A stretch of 64,000 nt of DNA, from NCBI RefSeq assembly GCF_900115625.1, contig NZ_FOXD01000010.1, positions 62,001-126,000 of the forward strand, given 5' to 3'. The translations under genes were made by a program, and so were the position numbers. Each line of letters opens with the position of its first letter. The stretch's first letter is position 1. This document shows, in pieces, positions 7,543 to 15,963 of this stretch. Below the pieces are notes generated by a model. It did no database searches. It was not told where the DNA came from and saw only the letters and a program-made list of their open reading frames with translations. The stretch is from Salibacterium halotolerans. Its GTDB lineage: Bacteria; Bacillota; Bacilli; Bacillales; Marinococcaceae.

Positions 7543-8724
7543 ATGTTTAGTGCGAAAACGAAACATGGTACGCACCTGACGCTGTATCCTTTTCACGATT
7601 CAGGTGTTATTGCTCCGCCTCCTTATTACTGTTCCACCTGCGGGGAAGAAGTGGTACTTAAAAAAGGAAAAATACGGCGTTGGCATTTCGCTCATCGTCA
7701 TTCTTCTTTATGCCGGGGTGCTCCGGAATCGGAGGAACATCTTGAAGGAAAAGCGGTGCTGCTCGATTGGCTCGAAAATCTTGGGGCTGTGCCGCGTCTT
7801 GAAGTGTTTCTTCCCAGTCTTGGGCGCCGGGCTGATGTATTGTTCACGTGGCGGAGGGAAACCTACGCATTGGAATACCAGTGTTCATCCATTACGCCTG
7901 AAGAAGCCCTGCAGCGCACCCATGATTATCTGTCCTGTGGTATTACACCGATTTGGATTTATTCTTCCGGCCTTCTCCGCAGTACTTCTGTTCAAACATA
8001 TTCCATTCATACCTTCGAATGGACAGGGCTCCGTGCAGACAGCTCTGGATGCGGGACGGCCATCACCTATTTTTCCCCGGAGAAACACCGGTTCTACTTT
8101 CTTTATCCCCGTGCTTCCTTGTCTTCCCAAGTTACTTTTGGAGATTTATATACCGTTGAACTTTCGGAGATGTCGCCAGCCGGTCTGGTTCATCTTCCGC
8201 CTGTCATCCCTGGAGAAAAGACATGGATGCGGATGTGGCTTCGCACCAAGAAGCAGTGGAGGTATTCCCGCAGCCGGTGGCAGCTTCACTCCGACACCCG
8301 TTACGTACGTGTTCTGTTTGCCCAAAGGCGGTCGGATATACCTTATTTTCCATCTGAAGCAGGCTGGCCCGTCGATGGTATGACCTGTTTCAATACGCTC
8401 CCTCATCACTGGCAGAGCATGGTGCTGCTCTCCTTTCTGGATCCTCTTCCCGTGAACACCTCTTTCTCCCTGCAGACTGCCGTTGAAACGTTTCGCCCTG
8501 CGGCAGAAGATATTCTCCGGCTGAAACCTTTTCCCCTTGTGCCGAATTCGATAGAACATGCTCTGGAACAGTATTTCGTACTTCTGGAAAAAACAGGTAT
8601 AATCCAAAAGAGCGGAGATGGATGGAAAAAAGAAAGAGACGTGTATCTCCCCGGTTCCATTGACGAAGGATACAAAATGGACCAATATTATTTTGCCCGC
8701 CTTTTTACCACGTCTTTGAAGTGA
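7543..8724 (+). CDS. coiA: Competence protein CoiA
   Basis: CoiA is a competence-induced nuclease-like protein needed for recombination of transforming DNA. This copy is 393 aa. It shows the N-terminal Cys/His cluster (YYCSTCGEEV, WHFAHRH), then the PD-(D/E)xK-like core (GRRADVLF and YALEYQCSSI, about residues 95-125), and a divergent C-terminal half. I start at the ATG with AAGGAG 6 nt upstream; the TTG at 7507 has no ribosome site. It lies directly before pepF, as in B. subtilis, and after an inserted ABC operon. A ComK site would be expected, but I could not identify one confidently. Confidence 0.88.
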   Translation: MFSAKTKHGTHLTLYPFHDSGVIAPPPYYCSTCGEEVVLKKGKIRRWHFAHRHSSLCRGAPESEEHLEGKAVLLDWLENLGAVPRLEVFLPSLGRRADVLFTWRRETYALEYQCSSITPEEALQRTHDYLSCGITPIWIYSSGLLRSTSVQTYSIHTFEWTGLRADSSGCGTAITYFSPEKHRFYFLYPRASLSSQVTFGDLYTVELSEMSPAGLVHLPPVIPGEKTWMRMWLRTKKQWRYSRSRWQLHSDTRYVRVLFAQRRSDIPYFPSEAGWPVDGMTCFNTLPHHWQSMVLLSFLDPLPVNTSFSLQTAVETFRPAAEDILRLKPFPLVPNSIEHALEQYFVLLEKTGIIQKSGDGWKKERDVYLPGSIDEGYKMDQYYFARLFTTSLK

Positions 8725-8790
8725 AAGGTAAACATTGGTCATTTATCCAACTGTCCGGTAAAATAGAAAGAGAAAGATGGAGGTGTTGAT

Positions 8791-10608
8791 ATGAGTACAC
8801 AGGAAACAAAAGCTTTACCCAAACGAGAAGAAATACCGAAAGAATGGACCTGGGACCTTGAAGATATTTTTGCTTCCGACGAAGAGTGGGAACAGGAATT
8901 CGAGGCTGTAAAAACATACATTCCAACAATGGAATCGTTCAAAGGAACCCTGGGGAAATCAGCAGATAATTTGTACCAATGCCTTAAGACAGAAGATGAA
9001 CTTGGTGCCAGATTCGGCAGGCTGCTTTCCTACGCCCACATGAGAGCGGACCAGGACACCGGAAACTCTTATTATCAAGGGCTGGAGGACAGAGCTTCAA
9101 GCCTTGCAGCCAAACTCGGCCAGGCGCTTGCTTTTGTCACACCGGAAATTCTGTCCATTCCGGAAGAAACGCTTCACTCGTTTATTCAGGAACATGAAGG
9201 ACTCGCTTTTTACAAACAGGCTCTGGAAGAAATTAATGAAGAGAGACCGCATGTTCTCGATGAATCTCAGGAATCGATGATGGCTCAGGTGTCGGAAGTC
9301 ACAGCTTCCCCTGGAAATACGTTCGGCATGCTGAATAATGCGGATCTGACATTTCCTTCTGTAAAAGATGAGCAGGGGGAAGAAGCGCAGGTGACGCATG
9401 GACGAATTCTGCGCTTTCTGGAAAGTGACGACCGCCGCGTGCGCAGAGATGCGTTTAAAGCCGTTTATGATACGTATGCCAAGTACAGAAACACATTCGC
9501 CAGCACGCTCAGCGGTGAAGTAAAAAAACATTTGTTCACAGCCGGGGTGCGCAGCTATGATTCGGCCAGGCAGGCGGCGTTGAGTTCCAATCATATTCCG
9601 GAAATTGTGTATGACCAGCTGGTGGATACGGTGAATAACCATCTTCACCTGCTGCACCGTTATGTGCGGCTTCGTAAACGGGTTCTCGAACTCGATGAGA
9701 TTCACAATTACGATCTGTATACACCGCTTGTCAAAGACGTGGACATGAACGTCACGTATGAAGACGCACAGCAGAAGGTCTTGAAAGCGGTGGAGCCGCT
9801 GGGTGAAGAATATGTCAACAAAGTGGCGGAAGGTTTTCAAAGCCGCTGGATTGACGTGTATGAAAATGAAGGGAAGCGCAGTGGAGCTTATTCCTCTGGT
9901 GCGTATGGCACAAAACCCTACATTTTGATGAACTGGCAGGATGACGTGAATAATATGTTCACGCTTGCCCATGAACTTGGTCACTCGATGCACAGTTATT
10001 TCAGTCACAGAGAGCAACCGGTACGCTACGCCGATTACACTATTTTTGTGGCAGAAGTAGCTTCCACCGTGAATGAGTCACTGTTAAACGACTATCTGCT
10101 GAAAACCACGGAAAATAAAAAAGAGCGGTTGTATTTACTGAATCACTTTCTGGAAGGATTCCGGGGCACCGTATTCCGTCAGACGATGTTTGCGGAATTT
10201 GAACAACTGATTCACGAGAAAGCTGCTGCCGGTGAACCTCTGACACCGGATCTTCTGGAAAAGGAATATTACGCCCTGAATGAGAAGTATTTCGGGGAGG
10301 ACATGACCGTCGATGACGATATTGCATTGGAATGGGCACGTATCCCTCATTTTTACATGAACTTTTACGTGTACCAGTATGCAACAGGATACAGTGCAGC
10401 TGCAGCCCTTTCCAGACAGCTGCTTCAAGAAGGACAGCCTGCCGTAGACCGGTATCTGGCTTTTCTCCAATCCGGAAGTTCTGATTATCCCATCAACCTC
10501 CTGAAAAAAGCAGGCGTGGATATGACATCTGCCGCTCCGGTGGAAGAAGCGATGAAGTTATTTGAAGATACCTTGTCGGAAATGGAGAGACTGCTCGAAG
10601 AAGTATAA
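8791..10608 (+). CDS. pepF: Oligoendopeptidase F (M3 metallopeptidase)
   Basis: This 605-aa cytosolic zinc peptidase of family M3 cleaves short peptides. The HExxH motif is intact (AHELGHSMHSYFS, His394/Glu395/His398). The downstream helix with the third ligand Glu (FVAEVASTVNESLLNDYL) and the C-terminal FYVYQYATGYSAA segment are present. Length is normal for PepF. The start ATG follows GGAGGTG by 6 nt. In B. subtilis pepF modulates competence and sporulation peptide signalling. The gene follows coiA by 66 nt and ends at a strong terminator, so coiA-pepF may be one unit. Confidence 0.95.
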   Translation: MSTQETKALPKREEIPKEWTWDLEDIFASDEEWEQEFEAVKTYIPTMESFKGTLGKSADNLYQCLKTEDELGARFGRLLSYAHMRADQDTGNSYYQGLEDRASSLAAKLGQALAFVTPEILSIPEETLHSFIQEHEGLAFYKQALEEINEERPHVLDESQESMMAQVSEVTASPGNTFGMLNNADLTFPSVKDEQGEEAQVTHGRILRFLESDDRRVRRDAFKAVYDTYAKYRNTFASTLSGEVKKHLFTAGVRSYDSARQAALSSNHIPEIVYDQLVDTVNNHLHLLHRYVRLRKRVLELDEIHNYDLYTPLVKDVDMNVTYEDAQQKVLKAVEPLGEEYVNKVAEGFQSRWIDVYENEGKRSGAYSSGAYGTKPYILMNWQDDVNNMFTLAHELGHSMHSYFSHREQPVRYADYTIFVAEVASTVNESLLNDYLLKTTENKKERLYLLNHFLEGFRGTVFRQTMFAEFEQLIHEKAAAGEPLTPDLLEKEYYALNEKYFGEDMTVDDDIALEWARIPHFYMNFYVYQYATGYSAAAALSRQLLQEGQPAVDRYLAFLQSGSSDYPINLLKKAGVDMTSAAPVEEAMKLFEDTLSEMERLLEEV

Positions 10609-10610
10609 TA

Positions 10611-10659
10611 TACAAAAAGAGGGGCAGACCCGAAATCACGGGCAGCCCCTCTTTTTGTA
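10611..10659. terminator. Bidirectional terminator between pepF and the spxH side
   Basis: TACAAAAAGAGGGGC and GCCCCTCTTTTTGTA form a perfect 15-bp stem around a 19-nt loop. Confidence 0.9.
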
Positions 10660-10676
10660 TAAAACCGCTGAACCTT

Positions 10677-10853
10677 TCACTTCATGCGCATACCTTTAAA
10701 ACGGCGGCGTTCATTAAAGAGGAAAACGGAGAAAAAAATCGAAAGATATAACAGTATGATCCCAAGCAGCAGCGGAAATAAATCCATTAAGCCGAGAGTA
10801 AAGAGACAAAAGCTGGTGAGAATACTGATAAGACCGATGACTGCTTTTTTCAA
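10677..10853 (-). CDS. Small membrane protein (58 aa), TTG start
   Basis: Read on the minus strand, a 59-codon frame begins with TTG 9 nt after AAGGAG and gives MKKAVIGLISILTSFCLFTL, a second hydrophobic stretch (PLLLGIILLYLSIFFSVFLF) and a basic tail (NERRRFKGMRMK). The layout is a typical two-span small membrane protein with positive cytoplasmic ends. It lies between the pepF terminator and spxH on the spxH strand, 71 nt after spxH, so it may share the yjbI-spxH transcript. I do not recognise a family, although B. subtilis also has short ORFs in this region. Confidence 0.7.
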   Translation of the reverse strand: MKKAVIGLISILTSFCLFTLGLMDLFPLLLGIILLYLSIFFSVFLFNERRRFKGMRMK

Positions 10854-10924
10854 CTCCGGAATCTCCTTTCTCCCTGTTCATTACTATTACGGTATGAGGA
10901 AGAGAAAAATAATATGATCAGGAA

Positions 10925-11848
10925 TCAGGAAGAGCGGACGACACGCCAAAATGTTCCGTGTTTCACCGGTATCTGTTCAATTTTCTGCTGGAGAGCAAGC
11001 TCATTCAGCTTCGCTTTTGCTGTGCGTTCACTCCAGTCGTATACAACAGCCACTTCTTTTGTAGCAGCAAGTTCATGTTTGTTCATAAACGCTTCCAGAC
11101 TGATCCTTTCTTTTGGAACCGGTGCTTCACCAAGCATTTCTTTCATAATTTCCACATACACATCGAAGGAATACAATCCGGACACTTTCAGTCCGCCGTC
11201 TTCTACGCAGTCGTTAAAGAACAGGAATGTTGGTGTCTTGTCGACTTCCATCTCTTTTGTGGTCTTTACATCACACTGTAGAGCGTTGACCGCGCAGTTG
11301 GAATGAATGTCTTTTTTAAACTCTTCCACATCCAGTCCTACAAGATCTGCGCACTCGCTTAATACGGATTCATCGGCGATATTTCTTTTCTCCAGAAACA
11401 GCATTTCACGAAGCCTTCTGAAAAATACCGTTCCCAGCTGTCGTCCCTGCATTTCAGCTGCCTTGATTGCAATAGAGGGAGCGTAGGGGGAATCAACCGG
11501 ATTCTCGAGCCAGACATCACCATCACATGGCATGCCGGTATTGGCAGCCGTCTGTTCATACCGCTCCGCCATTGTTTTGTAGGATTCTGAACCTTTTTTG
11601 TCCGACACATTCCAGCTGTCCAACTGCGCAGCTACAAAAAAGCGCACGGAAAAATAGTGGCTGTATTCATGTATCAGCTTTTTTAGTGTCGGCTCAAACG
11701 CCCAGCACTCGGGGCAGAGAGGATCGACGAATACATAAAGTTCAAGCTTTTTGGAGGCTTTTGATTCGAGTGCAACGCTTTCTTCAGGAGAAAGACCGCA
11801 GATTCCCAGCTGTTCATCGCAGTCAAGCTGATTATCTTTTTGTTTCAC
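10925..11848 (-). CDS. spxH: ClpXP adaptor SpxH (YjbH), thioredoxin-fold
   Basis: The 307-aa DsbA/thioredoxin-like adaptor delivers Spx to ClpXP for degradation. It carries the CPEC motif in VFVDPLCPECWAFEP (about residues 45-48) and an N-terminal Cys-containing segment (LDCDEQLGICG) in the region where B. subtilis YjbH has a zinc-binding, oxidation-sensitive His/Cys cluster. The C-terminal winged-helix-like part (VVYDWSERTAKAKLNELAL) is conserved. It is downstream of the truncated haemoglobin gene by 21 nt, the same yjbI-yjbH order as in B. subtilis, and its client spx lies 7 kb away. Confidence 0.92.
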   Translation of the reverse strand: MKQKDNQLDCDEQLGICGLSPEESVALESKASKKLELYVFVDPLCPECWAFEPTLKKLIHEYSHYFSVRFFVAAQLDSWNVSDKKGSESYKTMAERYEQTAANTGMPCDGDVWLENPVDSPYAPSIAIKAAEMQGRQLGTVFFRRLREMLFLEKRNIADESVLSECADLVGLDVEEFKKDIHSNCAVNALQCDVKTTKEMEVDKTPTFLFFNDCVEDGGLKVSGLYSFDVYVEIMKEMLGEAPVPKERISLEAFMNKHELAATKEVAVVYDWSERTAKAKLNELALQQKIEQIPVKHGTFWRVVRSS

Positions 11849-11869
11849 TGGTCCGGACTCCTTTCTCTG

Positions 11870-12253
11870 TTAATCTTCTGGTGTATTAATCATGTTACGG
11901 GCCGTCATCGTTAACCGCTGCATTATTTCTTCACGGGCAGGCCCTTCAAGTTCTATTTCATCCATGGCATCTTCCATGCAGGACAGCCATGCCATAGCTC
12001 TTGTTTTGGTAATAGTAAATGGGAGGTGTCTGGCCCGGAGCATAGGGTGACCATGCTCTTCTGTGTAATGTTTCGGCCCTCCCAGAAACTGGGTTAGAAA
12101 CTGCTTTTGTTTCCGGGCTGTTTCTGTTAAATCTTCCGGAAAAATCGGGATGAGGTCCGGATGATTTGAAACATTGCTGTAAAAAGCATCAACCAGACGG
12201 TCCAAAACATATCTCCCGCCAATGGCTTCATAAAGACTTCCCTGTTGTTTCAT
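11870..12253 (-). CDS. yjbI: Group II truncated haemoglobin (YjbI)
   Basis: This 127-aa globin is of the TrHbO type. It has the Phe-Tyr pair of helix B (LVDAFYSNVSNHP), the proximal-side YTEEHGHPMLRARHLPFTIT segment with the haem-ligand His, and a Trp in MAWLSCMEDAMD. Such proteins bind O2, NO or peroxide. It is co-transcribed with spxH, linking it to thiol and nitrosative stress. A Fur/PerR-like box lies about 100 nt upstream. The start ATG follows GAGGTGA. Confidence 0.92.
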   Translation of the reverse strand: MKQQGSLYEAIGGRYVLDRLVDAFYSNVSNHPDLIPIFPEDLTETARKQKQFLTQFLGGPKHYTEEHGHPMLRARHLPFTITKTRAMAWLSCMEDAMDEIELEGPAREEIMQRLTMTARNMINTPED

Positions 12254-12350
12254 TGTTCACCTCAAGGTTGATCAGGGTGGTTTCATTCCGATGCAGACAT
12301 CTGTTACACATTCACTTCCGAAAGATGGAATTCATTTAATACTTTGTTTA

Positions 12351-12365
12351 AGATAACGATTGTCA
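12351..12365. promoter_or_regulatory. Possible Fur/PerR-type box upstream of yjbI-spxH
   Basis: AGATAACGATTGTCA matches the 7-1-7 Fur consensus at 11 of 14 positions. It overlaps a CTGACA hexamer on the minus strand that could be the -35 of yjbI. No strong -10 accompanies it, so the site is tentative. The rest of the 12254-12575 gap shows only the yjbJ terminator. Confidence 0.3.
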
Positions 12366-12539
12366 GGCAGAAATGCAAGGAATACGCTTTATCTGTAATC
12401 CAACCGGTGTCAGTAAATTTGATTATAGAAATGTACCGGTTTTACGGGAAACAGATTGTTTTTGCTCCCCCATTTTCTTAATGTACATTGTAGCAATGCT
12501 GTTACATGACAGCAAATAATATGACTGCATCCTGCATCC

Positions 12540-12572
12540 AAAAAAAGAAACGAATCCAGCCGGATCCGCTTC
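12540..12572 (-). terminator. Intrinsic terminator of the transglycosylase gene
   Basis: On the minus strand, GAAGCGGATCC pairs with GGATTCGTTTC through two G-U pairs around GGCT, followed by seven T. Confidence 0.75.
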
Positions 12573-12575
12573 TTG

Positions 12576-13238
12576 TTATGCCATATTATTGTATTGACTT
12601 AGTACAGAGGGGACGTAGGACTGGGTTTCAGAAAACGGTGGTATGCCGTTATACTGATCGACATTCCCCGGCCCTGCATTATAGGCGGCCAGTGCCAGAG
12701 ACTTGTTTCCGTCGTATTTGTCCAGCATTTGTTTCAGGTATTTCGTTCCGCCTTCAATATTATCTGCCGGGCTGTAGGGATCCGTTACGTTTAGATAATT
12801 GGCGGTTCCCGGCATGAGCTGCATCAGTCCCATGGCTCCTGCGTGACTGCGTGCATCCGGATTGAAGCCGGATTCCTGATGTATGACAGCCCGTATTAAA
12901 TCCGGGTCGACGTTATATTTTTCGGCGCTTTGCTCAATCAAACTGCTGTAGTCGTTTGAAACAGAACCTGTATCATCCGCGGCGTTACCGGTATGCTGCA
13001 GAGAAACAGCGGAAGCAGCTGCATACCTGCTTTCGGCCTGTGGATTCAGAAAAAGGCTGCTGCTGTTTGATGCAGAATGATGTACCCGCAGCGAAGCGGA
13101 AGTGGATTGCGTTAATTCCTGTTCCAGATACGACTGGAATGCAGAGAAAATGGGAGATACGGATGAGGAAGTCTGATTTCTGCCGCTGGAAAGGGTGTTC
13201 ATCTGTCCGAGTGTTTGGAGAAGGATGTCAAACCTCAA
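12576..13238 (-). CDS. yjbJ: Lytic transglycosylase domain protein YjbJ
   Basis: This 220-aa protein has a Ser/Thr-rich N-terminal half and an SLT domain from about residue 100. The catalytic Glu is in [11 protein letters not shown], and [13 protein letters not shown] and [12 protein letters not shown] complete the fold. Such enzymes cleave peptidoglycan to 1,6-anhydro products. No conventional signal peptide is visible ([16 protein letters not shown] is only weakly hydrophobic), so export is unexplained. The start is TTG with GAGGTGA 7 nt upstream. Position matches B. subtilis yjbJ. Confidence 0.87.
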   Translation of the reverse strand: MRFDILLQTLGQMNTLSSGRNQTSSSVSPIFSAFQSYLEQELTQSTSASLRVHHSASNSSSLFLNPQAESRYAAASAVSLQHTGNAADDTGSVSNDYSSLIEQSAEKYNVDPDLIRAVIHQESGFNPDARSHAGAMGLMQLMPGTANYLNVTDPYSPADNIEGGTKYLKQMLDKYDGNKSLALAAYNAGPGNVDQYNGIPPFSETQSYVPSVLSQYNNMA

Positions 13239-13302
13239 TCATGGTCACCTCACTGGTAGGGAGTGTTACACGAAATATAGCAGAACGTTCCTGAAATTAC
13301 AA

Positions 13303-13908
13303 TCAGCTTCTGTGTTCATCAGAAGCGTTTATCTCCTGTTTCCGTAGAAAAAAGCGTTTAATTTTATTCGGGGTGCTGCGTGCGGGGATATTCTGTTCCT
13401 GCAGCAGTTCATCGAGCCAGGCTTCTACTTCCTTTTCAGAAGAGCCTTCGATTTCGATCTCAAAATCCTCCGTATCGAGATAAGTACTGTGATCAAGAAA
13501 CAAAATGCCTGTCTTATAAGGAAACTGTGTCCGAAGGGTTTCCAGTGTTCCAAGCCGGCCGAGGTTTTCCGGATGAATGTGCAGCGATTCGGTCAGGGCG
13601 TTTTTTACTTCACCCTCCGGAAACGAACGGCCTGTTATTACGTCCTCTGCTTCCTGCGGGGAAAGAGGCTGGTTAGTTTCAAGCAGTCCTTCTGGTGCCG
13701 GCTGTTTCAGGGTAAGAACCATGTCGTTGTTCTTTTCCCTTATACGAAGGGCGGCACCTTCCTTTCTGACGGCGCCGTCGTCTGTATCAAAATACGTGTT
13801 GGCCTGCCGGGTGAATTGGTCCTCTTGAATGTCAAATCTGCGGCATAATTGCTCGAATTCTTTTTTTGTTATTAGATTTTTCTTTTCAATTTCCGTTTCG
13901 CGGCTCAT
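13303..13908 (-). CDS. yjbK: CYTH-domain triphosphatase-like protein YjbK
   Basis: The 201-aa protein opens with the CYTH signature ETEIEKK, followed by alternating charged strands (ALRIREKNNDMVLTLKQP, DFEIEIEGSSE) lining a phosphate-binding tunnel. Family members hydrolyse inorganic triphosphate or related substrates; the physiological substrate in Bacillus is uncertain. It is read away from yjbL, next to the alarmone synthetase as in B. subtilis, which hints at phosphate or nucleotide metabolism. It runs 64 nt upstream of the transglycosylase gene on the same strand. Confidence 0.88.
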   Translation of the reverse strand: MSRETEIEKKNLITKKEFEQLCRRFDIQEDQFTRQANTYFDTDDGAVRKEGAALRIREKNNDMVLTLKQPAPEGLLETNQPLSPQEAEDVITGRSFPEGEVKNALTESLHIHPENLGRLGTLETLRTQFPYKTGILFLDHSTYLDTEDFEIEIEGSSEKEVEAWLDELLQEQNIPARSTPNKIKRFFLRKQEINASDEHRS

Positions 13909-14093
13909 ACGAGTTCCATCCCTTCTTTTACGTTTCAGTAGTTGTTAAAGACGTACATACTCTCCATATGGTATCATATCGTTTGGACATTGTAGCGCAT
14001 GGTATCACAGCATAATGGTATATGAGCTTTTCTAATATATGGAGCAGTTGTGATAAAATAAGGATCAGAGAGATGAAGTGAGGTGGATGCTGG

Positions 14094-14474
14094 ATGGAAC
14101 ATGTACTAACCGTAACGGAAACAGAATACACAGAAGACGCTGTTTATCTTATTCCAATAGAAGACTGGCCGCATGAAGAATGGGTGAAACTGGAAGACGG
14201 CGGGCGTATGCTGGCTGACTCGGATGCTCTTGCATTTGTATATACGCTCGAGGGGCCGGATTCTTTTGTGCAGCTGCGTTTGCCAAAACAGGTGTGGCCT
14301 TCGTTAAAAAAAGCATATGAAGACAATGTAAAAGCCTGGGTGAAAGGCCCCGAACTTCTTGAACTGCCGCTTTTTCCGGGAGAACTGGCGTTTATTCTTG
14401 AGAACGTGCCGGGAAACGGAAATTACGGAAACACGATGGTGGAGGCAGTGGAGGAAGCATTCGAGCTCCAATAG
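14094..14474 (+). CDS. yjbL: YjbL-type conserved protein
   Basis: A 126-aa soluble, acidic protein with no domain I can assign. Its features are VYLIPIEDWPHEEWVKLEDG, a GPDSFVQLRLPKQVWP segment and a C-terminal LPLFPGELAFILENVPGNGNYG stretch. Size and position between yjbK and yjbM fit B. subtilis YjbL, whose function is unknown. It starts with ATG after a GAGGTGGATG sequence and ends 18 nt before the alarmone synthetase, so the two are probably co-transcribed, perhaps with the nadF and yjbO genes. Confidence 0.82.
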   Translation: MEHVLTVTETEYTEDAVYLIPIEDWPHEEWVKLEDGGRMLADSDALAFVYTLEGPDSFVQLRLPKQVWPSLKKAYEDNVKAWVKGPELLELPLFPGELAFILENVPGNGNYGNTMVEAVEEAFELQ

Positions 14475-14492
14475 AATGATGCAGAAAACAAG

Positions 14493-15134
14493 GTGGTGCT
14501 TGTTATCAGTAACTGGGACACGTTTTTAACGCCTTATGTACAGGCGGTAGAGGAATTGAAAGTGAAATTAAAAGGGCTGCGGGAGCAGTACCAGCTGTCT
14601 TCCAAACATACCCCGATTGAATTTGTTACCGGCCGGGTCAAGCCGGTGACGAGTATCCTGGAAAAGGCACAGCGCAAAAATATCCCGCTCGACCGGATCG
14701 GCAGGGAAATGCAGGATATCGCAGGAGTACGGCTCGTATGCCAGTTTGTGAATGATATTGATACGATTGTCGAGCTGATACGTTCCAGATCCGATTTTAA
14801 CGTAGTGGAAGAAAGAGATTACATTAAGCGGAAAAAAGAGAGCGGGTACCGGTCTTATCATATGGTCATTGAATACTCCGTCCACACGATAGACGGTGAA
14901 AAAAGTGTACTGGTGGAACTGCAGGTACGGACGATGGCCATGAATTTCTGGGCGACAATTGAACATTCCCTGAATTATAAATACAGCGGAGAAATACCGG
15001 ATGAAATAAAAGAGCGTCTGCAGCGGGCAGCCGAAGCGGCGTTTCAACTGGATGAAGAAATGTCGAAAATCAAAGGGGAAGTCCGGGAAGCCCAGCAGAT
15101 TATTACAAAGAACCGGGAAAATTCTTCGAATTAA
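14493..15134 (+). CDS. sasB: Small alarmone synthetase (RelQ/SasB, YjbM)
   Basis: This 213-aa stand-alone (p)ppGpp synthetase has no hydrolase half. The synthetase motifs are present: FVTGRVKPVTSILEKAQRK, DIAGVRLVCQF, GYRSYHMVIEY, VLVELQVRTMAMNFWATIEH and LNYKYSG. The C-terminal helical region (LQRAAEAAFQLDEEMSKIKG) is typical of the tetramer-forming RelQ type. It makes ppGpp or pppGpp independently of the ribosome. The start is uncertain: GTG at 14493 or 14496 are the only reasonable in-frame choices and neither has an ideal ribosome site. Next to nadF as in B. subtilis. Confidence 0.93.
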   Translation: MVLVISNWDTFLTPYVQAVEELKVKLKGLREQYQLSSKHTPIEFVTGRVKPVTSILEKAQRKNIPLDRIGREMQDIAGVRLVCQFVNDIDTIVELIRSRSDFNVVEERDYIKRKKESGYRSYHMVIEYSVHTIDGEKSVLVELQVRTMAMNFWATIEHSLNYKYSGEIPDEIKERLQRAAEAAFQLDEEMSKIKGEVREAQQIITKNRENSSN

Positions 15135-15158
15135 CGAAACACACAGGGAGGCAGTATC

Positions 15159-15959
15159 ATGCATTTCACGGTGACATCCCGGGGAGATGACGTCTCGGAT
15201 GCGTTGAAAAAGGACATTACATCGAGCCTGGAGGAACATGGACTGACAGAAGATGCCGATCAGCCGGATATAGTAATCAGTGTCGGTGGGGACGGCACGC
15301 TTCTGGAAGCTTTTCACAGCTACCACGGACGGCTGGATGATACCTGTTTTGTCGGTATTCACACTGGTCACCTCGGTTTCTACGCCGACTGGCAGCCGGA
15401 GGAAGTCGAAAAGCTGGTTATCCATATTGCCAAAACACCGTTTCAGGTTGTCGAGTATCCACTGCTTGAGGTGGTGGTCCGCCATTATGACTCCGATGAT
15501 ACGGACCGATATCTGGCGTTAAATGAGTGCACCGTAAAGACACTCGAAGGGTCACTTGTCTGTGATATTGACATAAAAGGCGAACCGTTTGAAACGTTCA
15601 GGGGGGATGGCCTCTGTATTTCCACACCGTCTGGAAGTACTGCTTACAATAAAGCACTGGGAGGCGGCATTCTTCATCCTTCGCTGCCTTCCATGCAGCT
15701 GACGGAAATGGCGTCCATCAACAACCGGGTATACCGGACCATCGGTTCACCGTTGATTCTCCCGCAGCACCACACCTGTCTATTGAACCCATTGAATGAT
15801 GTAGAGATGCAGATTACCGTGGATCATATGTCGATGGTCGACCGTTCCATCAAATCGATACAATGCCGGGTGGCTGAAGAAAATGTGAGATTTGCAAGGT
15901 TTCGGCCGTTTCCGTTCTGGAAGCGGGTGAAGGAGTCGTTTATTGGAGAAGGGGAATAA
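15159..15959 (+). CDS. nadF: NAD kinase
   Basis: The 266-aa ATP- or polyphosphate-dependent kinase phosphorylates NAD to NADP. The GGDGT motif ([13 protein letters not shown], about residues 46-50) and the substrate loop [15 protein letters not shown] are intact, with the C-terminal [15 protein letters not shown] tail of the Bacillus enzyme. It starts 24 nt after sasB with GGGAGG upstream. The pseudouridine synthase gene begins 4 nt past its stop, so sasB-nadF-yjbO form an operon. Confidence 0.94.
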   Translation: MHFTVTSRGDDVSDALKKDITSSLEEHGLTEDADQPDIVISVGGDGTLLEAFHSYHGRLDDTCFVGIHTGHLGFYADWQPEEVEKLVIHIAKTPFQVVEYPLLEVVVRHYDSDDTDRYLALNECTVKTLEGSLVCDIDIKGEPFETFRGDGLCISTPSGSTAYNKALGGGILHPSLPSMQLTEMASINNRVYRTIGSPLILPQHHTCLLNPLNDVEMQITVDHMSMVDRSIKSIQCRVAEENVRFARFRPFPFWKRVKESFIGEGE

Positions 15960-15963
15960 GAGG

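Noticed and set aside
7604-8383. 259-aa frame overlapping coiA
   Set aside because: Out-of-frame shadow of coiA; the coiA frame has the family motifs and ribosome site.
9097-10017. 306-aa minus-strand frame inside pepF
   Set aside because: Antisense shadow of a clear metallopeptidase gene, with His/Phe/Arg-rich composition typical of such shadows.
14568-15485. 305-aa minus-strand frame across sasB and nadF
   Set aside because: Antisense of two well-supported genes and without any recognisable domain.
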